From: Diplocarpon mali
Lineage: Eukaryota; Ascomycota; Leotiomycetes; Helotiales; Drepanopezizaceae
DNA: 64,000 nt
Reading direction: 5' to 3'
Assembly: GCA_024741835.1 (NCBI GenBank)
Contig: JAENRP010000028.1
Location: 159,047 to 223,046 of the forward strand
Below are positions 45,318 through 54,859 of the stretch, piece by piece. Below the pieces are notes generated by a model. The model did not search any database. It was given only the letters and a program-made list of their open reading frames with translations, and had not been told where the DNA came from. The position numbers and the translations under genes are program-made. Numbering within the stretch: the stretch's first letter is position 1; each line of letters begins with the position of its first letter.

Positions 45318-47245
45318 TCACACCAGCCTTCGTCTCCTGAACTCCACCTCTGCTTGAGTGTCAGGCTTGCAGGTAATATCAAGGTAAGTATTTTTCGGCC
45401 TCATCTCAACTCCTCCCTTCCCACTGACATCCCCCTTGAATCTGATATCCCAGTTCCGCAACAGCTCAATCAAAATCACCTTGATCTCGTTACTGGCAAA
45501 GAACCGTCCAGGACAAGCGTGATTGCCGTGGCCGAAGTTGAGAGAGTCCGAGGCCGTGGTGACATACTGGTACTTGTGCTCGTTCCCAGGGATTGCGCGC
45601 AGCTTGTAGAAGCGGAGGCCGTCGAACTCCGAGACGGGCTTGGTTCCGGCAGGGTTGTGGGAGGGGTTGAAGATTTCAGTCGTGCTGGAATTGTGGATGG
45701 CATAGGCTGGGAAGCTGAAACATGTTCCTTTGGGGAGAGTAAGTCCCGTGGAGAGGGGGATTGAAGAGGTCGTGACTCGCTGTCCGCTGGCTGAGGTTGA
45801 CCGTCAGCAGGCATGTTACGGGCACAGATGCTTCGCAGAGGACTTACGCAATCCGGGCGGAGTAAGGCGCTGGCTCTCCTTCATGAAACTGTCGAGCTTC
45901 AACAGTTTTGGCAGGCTCGACTTCTTCAACTTCACGGTCCCGTCGCCGTCGATATCGCAGCCGTCGGTAGCAGTGACCTGCTCGATCTCATCTCTGAGTG
46001 GCTGGACGTACTCGGGGTATGTCGCCAGGTCGTATATGGCAGCGGTGGTAGCCATGGATGTCGTGTGGATGGCGGCCAGAGATACTGGGCGACGGTGTGA
46101 GCCTTGACCTGAAATGATTCGGACATTTACTTACGAGCCATCTGGTGGCTTGACAAGAGGGCTGCATCGGTCCGCTTGTGTTGAGGAGTGCGCCTCAGCA
46201 GCCATGATATCATGACGCCCTGGTCGTCGTCGGCATCGTCCCGTGGACTCTTCTCCTTCTGATCCTTCGACAGCTGGGCATCCAGAATGGGCTTCAGGAG
46301 TTCTGCGCCCCTGTCGCGGAACTTCTTCAACTTCTTGAGCTCGGGGATGAAAGGCGCAACAATCGAGCGGAGAAAGGCAGGATAGGCGTTGACTGCATTC
46401 CTGGCTGCTATGGCATAGAAGGTGCTGGCTGCAAGTCAACATCGCATCCAGAGAATGATGCGGCGACAGTATTGAGTAGACGGGGCGGGAGAAGAACTCA
46501 CTACATGATGCTCGCTTCGATCCATTCTTCCTCGCGACACAGAGGTTGGCCGACGAAGACCCGGCCGCTGAGAAGGGCCACCAGTCGGGTGACCTTCCCG
46601 TAGAGCTTGAACGAAGTCCAGTCCTTGCACGGTCCGAACTCCTTGTTGAAGCCATATACAACCTCTTCTTGAAGGCTATTCAGGGTGCTGGCAATGTGCC
46701 TCGTAAGATCGACTTTGATTGCCTGGATCATCTCCGGGTGGTCGCCTCCGATACTGGTACGGTTAGAAGGGGTGCACAATGCCGCCGGAGAAGCGACAGG
46801 GTCTGCAGAGGAGAGAGATCTCCATGCAATCAGGGGCACGTACTCCGTCTGCTTGTAAGCCATGACCCTCTTGACATATTCCGTGAGTGAAACCTTATTC
46901 TCGGGAAGATTGCGGACTTCGTCGATGACTGACACGGGCAGTATGACCATCGGTACGCGCGATTGTACTATGAAAGGGCTGTTGGGATACTGATGAGATG
47001 CCATTAGTAGGCCTCTTGCCTAGAGCTCTAGGGACACGAACTCTTGCGGCGCCTTCCAACAAGGCTTCACGTTGATCATTACCGCCAGGGGCACCGACGA
47101 CGGGCAGATCGAGCTTCTTGGGCATGTCCGAGAAATACCTGACAATCGAGACCACCGCGAGAAGGATCGCAGCGCTCAGGAGCATCGGCGAGGTCAGGGC
47201 CGAGTCCATGATGCCACCCGAAGCCAGCTTCGAATAGGCAGCCAT
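45318..47245 (-). CDS. Cytochrome P450 monooxygenase
   Basis: The start at 47245 gives an N-terminal membrane anchor (MLLSAAILLAVVSIVRYF) and hinge DLPVVGAPGG. Exons spliced along the minus strand then give NSPFIVQSRVPMVILPVSVID, HPEMIQAIKVDLTRHIAST, TRLVALLSGRVFVGQPLCR, the I-helix AAIHTTSMATTAAIYDLA and the K-helix ESQR (ExxR) in FMKESQRLTPPGL. The heme loop is FGHGNHACPGRFFASNE with the cysteine ligand (near 45500), followed by IELLRNWDIRF and a C-terminus EVEFRRRRLV ending at 45318. At least six exons are needed. The overall style resembles P450s of fungal indole-diterpene and other secondary-metabolite clusters, but the substrate cannot be named. The only regulator nearby is the Zn2Cys6 gene 4.1 kb away, divergent. 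It is likely ER-bound. Confidence 0.85.
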
Positions 47246-47373
47246 TGCAAGGCGTCTCGGGAGGGACGAGATATGGGTGATGTGATTCGGGGTTTGGAGG
47301 GAATCGTTTCGGGAGGCCAGAGGAGAGGACGAGAGAGACGGTATTGATGGGGAGGAGATGCTGCAGAGAGCGT

Positions 47374-47490
47374 GACGTCGCACCGGATGCTCGCTGCTTC
47401 TTGTACTCTGGACTGATGCTGGGAATGGAGCTCGACGTCGCACCGGATGCTCGCTGCTTCTTGTCCTCTGGACTTATCCTGGGAATGGAG
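47374..47490. repeat. 60-bp imperfect tandem duplication upstream of the P450 gene
   Basis: The segment beginning GACGTCGCACCGGATGCTCG at 47374 is repeated at 47434 with only a few mismatches (TACTCTGG/TCCTCTGG, CTGATGCT/CTTATCCT) over about 57 bases, a period of 60. It lies about 130-245 bases upstream of the P450 start codon, where promoter elements are expected. Each copy starts with a GACGTC core; the first reads TGACGTCG, close to a CRE-type bZIP site. Confidence 0.9.
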
Positions 47491-50400
47491 ACAGGGAAGA
47501 AGGCACCCGGTGTTTTACAAACAGCAAGGATACCTCCCACGAGCAGGTCTACATCATACCATGTGGCTCACTTCTGCCATCATTCCAGGAGGGATTTTCT
47601 CCCAAGTACCCATTTCCTCGGAAAACGCTCCCCGCGGAATACGATTTTCTCGGGACTCTTAGAGGTTCAGTGCTACGTGCTAGGCGAGCGACTCATCCGC
47701 ATATCTAAAACGTTGGCAGTTCGTATGTTGATGAGAAACCTGTTGGATGTTCCCCATGACATCAATTTCTTCGCCGCATCCCTGGGCTCTACACCTGTTC
47801 GGGTTACATTACGATGTCGCCCTCGACTGATCTGATTATGACTGGGATTGGGGCTACTGCCATCACTGCTGCCGTCTCTACTCTCATTGTTGTCGCTAGA
47901 ATGCCGAGTCAGCCCAGAACCGCCTGGTCAACAACAATCAGTACTCCCAGACAACGGCCCAATCTTGAAGGGAGACACCGTATGCTCTCGGTCAAGTTGC
48001 TGGGGCATTCCCCTCGCCTCTACCGATCCGAGATAGCTTGAACGCATGCTTGGGAACGAAGCCGAGCGTGTTTGTTTGACTCCGACCGCGTCGATGCTCC
48101 GATAGTCAGTCAATAATACGGTAACCGTCTTTGCCGGGACGGACAACCCTCTTCGACAAAAGCCGTTGCTGGGAGAGTGGACCAGGCCAGCCACGTGACG
48201 TGCTCTACCGGGTAGCCGGGCTGCATTGCATGGTGGAATGTGGGATCGGCAAACTGTCGCAACTGGAATGTTAAATTCGACCGATCCGGACTCGATGTTG
48301 CGTCTCCCCGACTCGCATTCGTACTCGGGTGCACGCGAGCACTGCCTACTACCAACTCTACGGGCCCTAAGCTGCTACAACTTACGAGAACAGTATCAGC
48401 CTCTCCCTTTTCAAGATATCTTGCATACGCCGCGTGGCCATCATGAGCAGGCCGCGCGACCCCGTCGGCTTCTTGCGGTACTTGGAGGTAAGTCAACTCC
48501 GGTACGAGCCACGCCAACACCACACATTAGCCTACGTGCGACAGTGGTCCGAGATACGTTGCGCCAGGTTGCAGATATCCTTCGATGCCGTCTTTTTCCT
48601 AGCCTACGACGAGGTACATTGGGCCGCGTGTCTTTGAGCGTCGTCTTGTTAGAACGGGAGGGGAGTGTTTCACATACTTGCTAGATGAGCATCACCCCAA
48701 TATCTTCCTGGGCCGGATTTCTCCCAATCGCTCTCCCCAAACAAGCCTTGCGCGCCTCGTCGTGGTTGACCGCTGGCAGACCCTTCAAACATGTTAATCT
48801 CACTTCGTACGTCGATCCCTCCGACCTGCGCAACCGACGTGACTCTCCCCAGCTTTCCGTGCAACCTGATGTTTCGTGTGTCTCCCTGGTTGCGCCCAAG
48901 TACCACTTTGATTTGGTGCTCGTCCGTTTCGAGTACTGTGAGATAGCGTCGACGCATAGCAGCCTCTCAGTCGCGGAGGGTAACGTAGGGGCGTCTCTCT
49001 CAGGAGGGTAGGAGGAGTACACCTGCAACATGTCTTTTCTTGTTCATAGTACTTGAAACTCGGGACTCTGCCGTGGAATCAAAGAGCACGAGAGGAATTG
49101 TCTCTACCTCTCAACAACATACTTTCCACTTGCGATAGATTCATGTGCAAACCACAGTCGGATCATGGTGTTGAGCATTCCAACGATAATTGCCCAATCA
49201 AGCTGAGCGTCCCAATCCCACACCACTGCAACTGACAGGTCACCATACTGACTTCACCGCTGTACCGTGACGTGCTCTAACGCTTACAATCGATTTGTAG
49301 CGTGGTATGCTATCAAGAAGCACTTCCTTTTGCCTTTCCCTGTGCAAGACGTGCTCCGACGCTCACCTGAATCAGCCTCCAGCGTTGTCTGCCGTCGAAC
49401 GGCGCCTCCTTTTCTGGACAGAAGAACAGCGTGCAAGTGGTGTTCATTGTCAACAAGGGGGCCCCGGGACAGCTGTTTGCAATACCATGTAACTCTGTCA
49501 ATCGTCGGTGAGAATCAGTGTATAGAATAGATCAGAGCACTCCATGGGATAGACTCTAGCCTAGCGGCGAGAGAAGTGCTACCCTCTTCATGTTTGGCTT
49601 GTAAGGAAGACTGTCGGTACTGAAGAGACGGGGCTCAACACTTAACCGATGTACATCTTTACTCTTGTGGAGTACCCATTTCTTCTCAAGGGCTACACCT
49701 ACAGCCTTCTGCTCATAATCCTATTCTAGTAGAGCAGATCTTTCTCTCGAGGGCGTCTCCCTGTAAATTCTGGAAGCTATAGCCTTGGTGATTGCTTCCT
49801 CGCGGAGGTGTGCAGGAGCACTTATCGACCAGCTGTTTCAAGGAGCAAGGCAGTTTATAGATGATCTGAGCTTCTGAATAGCTACTTGTATGGAGACACT
49901 GTTCAGTTATGTAACGATAATGTGCGTCAAGGACCTCATGCAGCAGAGATCGGAGATATGAATGGCCCGAAAGTAAGGGCAGGAGTCATTAGGCCTACTT
50001 GGGTAAGGCGAGCGCTTGGCACCGCTACTCTATCGCGACGACTCTTCATGCTGGCGACGATCGGGTCCCTGTATGTACTCCAACACGAAGACGAAGCCGA
50101 AAACGAAAAAACGAGCAGCCAGAAGACTCACGACCAACCTCGAGGCGGTGCGCCCTCAAGCCCCTCAGTGGGCTGCAAACCCATACTAAAACCAGCTGAT
50201 CCGCCTCCCCCACAACAGGGGGTTCTACCCAGTTTGATGGAAACGACTTCGAGCGTGGTTCTCAAATCCGAAGGCCGAAAATGCGAACCTCTCCCTGTAT
50301 GCTCGGTCGTCGCACGATGAGCCGGCACCGAACGGCAACTCCATCCCTACAAAGGAATATATGGCTGCTGATGGGTCTGGCATCAGTGACCGTCGGCGTT

Positions 50401-50706
50401 GCGATTCTGCACAGATCACGTGATATCAGATTTCCTGCTTTGTTGTTGTCTCCTTGTACCACGTGATGGGCTTCATGCATACAGCTTCAGAGTATGCTGG
50501 ATTACAGGAGCCCAGCTATGATATGATGTTTGGAAAACTACGCCCGTGGTCAGGTCACGAGTGCAGCGCACACGTAGGATAGGTCGACTCAGGCTGCCCT
50601 TCTCCATCCTGTGTAGGTAGGTAGACATACAAGGCATACCGCGTATATCTGGGTAGAATCCGTCGGCTCACTCCTTTGCTGCTCTCGCTGCAAGACATGT
50701 GGCGTT

Positions 50707-50763
50707 ACATGTTGCCCTACATGTTGCCCTACATGTTGCCCTACATGTTGCCCTACAGGTTGC
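50707..50763. repeat. 12-bp minisatellite, unit CATGTTGCCCTA
   Basis: About four and a half nearly perfect copies of the 12-base unit follow one another, the last with a G substitution (CAGGTTGCC). The period is a multiple of three, so every frame through it stays open, which creates a spurious Met-Leu-Pro-Tyr repeat. Confidence 0.9.
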
Positions 50764-51379
50764 CATCCAGAAAGTCAACTCTCCTCGCTCTCCACCCTCG
50801 CTTGGCCTGCTGCGACGTTCTCCAAACACAACATCTACACACTTCTCTCCCGGTTTCCACATACTCTCTCAAGCCCCAGCCACGGATGTCGAGCAATCAT
50901 CCTCCCCATCAGCGCCGTCTGGACTTTCACCCAGCTCGGCTAGACCACCTCTGGACGAGTACTCACGTGATCGCGGCTCTCAATTTTCGCCAGTTCATCT
51001 CTTCCCCCCCCTCCTCTTCATCCCAAGTTGACGTGGTGCACACGGGACATCACCTGAAGACGACGAGTGAGCCGTGCGTGCGCGGTGAGACTGATCGCAT
51101 TTCCCTCGAGGCTATATATGGTCCGTCTCTAGGCCCGCCAGCAGCACTTTAGTGGCCGTTTAAAGTTTGAGAGCTCCCTGACTCGCGGCGACGTCAAGAT
51201 ATATCCATGTAGCCGACTAGTACGATAAGAGCGAAGTGGGGAAGATATTAGCTGAACCTCGAAATTCGGATTGCTCGTACATATCGAGCAGTTCTGTTCT
51301 CAAGCTTTCCCCGCCAACGACGTCACGAGCGCAGGTCGCACGAGTTACTTGCGTAGAAGGGAGAGGTCACGGCCAGACC

Positions 51380-53705
51380 ATGTCCCAGTCCGCCTCACCC
51401 CAAGCGCTTCGGGCCGGGCCGGCACAGGACGCTCACGACGAGGACTCCCTCCGAAGCAAGAGAATCGTGCGGAGCTACATCGCCTGCAAGAGATGCCACA
51501 CGCAAAAGGTCAAGTGCAGTGGCGAGACGCCGTGCAGGAATTGCAAAGGCTCCAAGGTCCCCGTGGAGTGCGTCTACCCAGTTCGAGACCGGAAAGTCGC
51601 AGTGTCGGAGCGGTAGGTCTGGAGTCGCGTTCTCGCTCCCCCGCTCCCCCAGCTCGAGTCGCGCTGATACGCGTCTAGATACCTGAAGCAGCTCGAGTGT
51701 GAGAACAAGTCTCTGAAGCGCAGATTCCTCCAACAAGAGCAGGCCCCCGGCACCGAGTCACCGAATGCGCGGACCGACCCCAACCATCTGCAGAAGAGGA
51801 CGGCGACTGCCAGCGTGCCGAGTGCCCAAGAAGCGAATACCTTCAGCCCCGCGGAGCAGAGTACGGCGGGAGAGGAGGATCTGGGCCCGGGCGTGGACGA
51901 GACCAACATCCAGCCGTACGTCGGAGAAGCCGCATGTACGACCTTTGGCTCCAAGCTTCGACAGTTCCTCCTGGGGGAGGACAACCCGCCGATACCCAGC
52001 CGGCCGAGATACTACAAGAACCAGAGGATGCTGCGCGCTTCCTCGACCGACTGCCAGCTGCCCAACCGGAGCGATGCGCAGCTCCTGGTCCGCGTGGTGC
52101 TCCGGTTTATCGGGCCCGACTATCACCTGCTACGCCGCACATCCTTCTTGGAGCGGCTCGAGGAGACATATCAACTCGAGGTCCTGAACGACCCCATCTG
52201 GCTGTGCAGGCTGTTTACTGTGTTCGCGCTCGGCGAGATCTACACGGTGCGCTCCACGAAGCCGCGAGGGAACGGCGTGCCCGGGATCTCGTTCTTCTTG
52301 AAGGCCCTGGACTTCTTTCAGGATCTGTACGAGGAGCCGACGGTCGAGTACATCGAGACGCTTCTCCTGCTGGTACGTGTCCCTCGGTCGTACTGGACGT
52401 CAGCACGATGCACTGCTAACCACGCCAAGTCCTTCTACTCTACTACCCTCAACCGGCGGAATACGGCCTACACCTATATCGGACTCGCCATGCGTTTGTC
52501 ACTGATGCTCGGTCTGCACCGGAAAATACCGGAAAACTCGCCGCTGTCAGCCTCGGAGCGGCAGCACCGTATCCGGGTGTAAGTCAGGCACGGGGCAGAA
52601 CTCCCCTCTTCTAGACCAACGGTGCTTCCCTTGCTGACTCACCATGTCCAGGTGGTGGACAGTGTACTGCTTGGATCGGATGATGTCTTCCAAGGTCGGC
52701 CACCCCGCCATGATGCAGGACACGGACATCGATGCAGAGCTCCCGTCACTCGACGGGCTCTCCCAGAAGGACGTGGCGGACTTCTACGACCCGGCGTACC
52801 TCACGGCGTCGATATCGCTGGCACGGATTGTGGGGAGCGTGCTCGGGAATATATATCACATCCCGCAGCCGGGCAGGACTAATACGTTTGTGCAAGGGGT
52901 CCAGACGATCTGGACGAGCCTGAGGGACTTCCGCAGCGGACTACCCCCGCTGCTGCGCCTAGACCCGAACAACTCGCCCATGTACGCCAACCGATCCGTG
53001 GCATCTCTGCATCTTCACTTCAACCAAGTAAGTAGAAGAGTTGAGCGGCTGCTTCCAGTACTGATAGATCTCAGTGCGTGATCCTGACGACGCGGCCAAT
53101 CCTGTTTTACGTCTTTCGTCAGAAGTTTGACCGAGACACTGGGCCCCACGCCGGGAAGCCGCTTGCCCTCCCTCATATGGTAACAGTGCTGGCGGACGCC
53201 TGCGTGCAGACCGCGCGGTCCTCCAACCAGATCCTCTCCCAGCTCTGGGTCGATGGGTGCCTCGCCATGTATGGATTCTACGACGCTCTCTCCATCTTCT
53301 CCTCAACCCTCGTGCTCATGTTGTCGTCCGCCATGGATGATATCGATAACAACGCCAGCATGGACCATGACGCGATAGGGGTGGCGTGGAGCCTCCTGCG
53401 ATCGATGAAAGACGACGGGAACGTCCCGGCTGGCGATTACTTTGATCAGCTGGCGATCTTGAAGGAGGAGCTGCAGAGTGCGTGCGCCAAGAAGATGAAG
53501 CACCTGAAGGCACCGGCCGCCACGAGCGAAGCCGCTGGTCTGCACGCGATGGCAGGGACCAGCGGCCTTGAGAATGCCCCGAATGTAGTGGATATGCGCC
53601 ACCAGTCTGGCCCGGGGCCACTGCACATCCCCGTCATGAACCACACTCACGTCAACGCGGCCGATGCCTTCAACGATCCCTTCACCGGGTTATGGTCCCA
53701 GCCAG

Positions 53706-53739
<34 letters not shown>

Positions 53740-53860
53740 CCCAGCCCAGATGCCAGGCCACGCGGCGTGGGCTCCGGCGGCGATGGATAACATGTTCGCA
53801 CCCAATGTAAATGACCAGTTCTTGTGGGACTTTGATTGGGAGAATGTCGGGAGACTCTGA
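51380..53860 (+). CDS. Zn2Cys6 fungal-specific transcription factor
   Basis: Five exons (51380-51612, 51679-52372, 52430-52578, 52652-53027, 53075-53860) sum to 2238 bases, 745 aa. The binuclear zinc cluster CKRCHTQKVKC-SGETPCRNC ends with a sixth Cys eight residues later (CX2CX6CX5CX2CX8C, about residues 36-64). A linker and short coiled coil follow (YLKQLECENKSLKRRFLQQE). The fungal-specific TF middle domain spans about residues 190-560 (LVRVVLRFIGPDYHLL, YIGLAMRLSLMLGLHR, RVWWTVYCLDRMMSSKVGHPAMM). The C-terminal part is Gln-rich, with a ten-residue polyQ tract encoded at about 53710-53738, and an acidic/aromatic end (FLWDFDWENVGRL) that looks like an activation domain. It probably binds CGG-type sites. 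The target is unknown; the divergent P450 is the nearest candidate. Confidence 0.93.
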
Positions 53861-54859
53861 GGTNGGGGGGGGGGGGAGGAGAAGTCGGGCAGGTAGCAGG
53901 CTAGATACATATATACCTACGTACACCAGTGAGGACCGGGATTCCCTGACGGGATCTGACCAAATGCCGAGAGTATCCGGGCTGCCCAGTCAGATGTGTC
54001 AGCGAGGATTCAAGGGTGACGGGTTCGAATGCCGGAGGTACCTTACTTATGTTCGTTCCGCATTGGCATGAGCTCCGGATCGACCATGGGGTTTGGCATC
54101 AGATTCTTCGGCCCCGTCTGTTCTATTTATGAATAGCGTCCGCCGTCCGCCGCGCCGGAATGTCGTGCGAGTGGCCATGCCTCAGCAGCCCCCCTCCCCC
54201 CACTTCGTAAGAACTGGCCAGGCACCGACCGACGTCGTAGTACGTGCAGTGTCTTCCCTCCGCTCCGTGAGAAGCGCGCCGCGGCAGCACAGACCGGGGC
54301 CCAGCCCGCTGTACGGACAAGCCCGGCTCACGACTCAAGCACAGAAAAGACGCACATTTCGCGCGAAGATCCGACCTGACGAGCCCCGTGGCGAGAGCGA
54401 GAGCGAGAGCGAGAGCGAGAGAGAGATCGAGAGGCACCTCCGGAAGTGTTGTGTCCTGGACACAGTCGACCGATTACGAGCGACGAGCTCCATCTGTCAA
54501 ATAGTGGGCCGAATCCCCCCGCCGAGCCGTCTGTCCAATAGCCGAGATCTCGTTTTCGATTTTCGGACCTACGCCTACGGCCGCCATCCCCGCCGGCCGA
54601 CCCCGCCCAGCGGAGAAACGGCATTCTAGCTTTCTTGGCACACCCGTGACATGCTCGTCTGCTCTCGTCTCCAGTTCTCTCCTCCAGTGGTCTCCTCCAG
54701 TTCACCTCTCAAGATCTCGACAACCTCCACGCGATCCCCGACGGCCTCCGCCCTGCCGTCGACACCGGTGGACCCCGGCCTGGTGGGTAAGCCCCTCCCC
54801 CTTTCCCCTCCCTTCCCCGGAACTTCCCACAGCTCGGCGACTTCATTCACTCTATCGCA
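53861..54859. other. Intergenic, simple repeats
   Basis: The region contains a G-run with one undetermined base at 53864 and a GCGAGA hexanucleotide tract at about 54390-54425. One open frame (54093-54629) is compositionally biased and shows no domain. Confidence 0.5.
54390..54425. repeat. (GAGAGC)n hexanucleotide repeat
   Basis: About five GAGAGC units followed by GAGAGAGA. Not within a supported gene. Confidence 0.9.

Larger units (their letters stand above)
47246..51379. other. Gene-poor 4.1-kb block between P450 and Zn2Cys6 regulator
   Basis: Apart from the tandem duplication at 47374-47490 and a 12-bp minisatellite at about 50707-50763, I could not support a gene. Open frames at 48110-48523, 48670-49031 and 49886-50320 exist on one or both strands without recognisable domains, and could be remnants of genes too decayed to identify. 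Confidence 0.5.

Noticed and set aside
45127..45321. Open frame crossing the run of N
   Set aside because: It depends on undetermined bases and overlaps the P450 3' end.
54000..54045. tRNA-like B box (GGGTTCGAATGCC)
   Set aside because: The T-arm does not pair: there is an extra G after the loop, and no matching A box or acceptor stem was found upstream.
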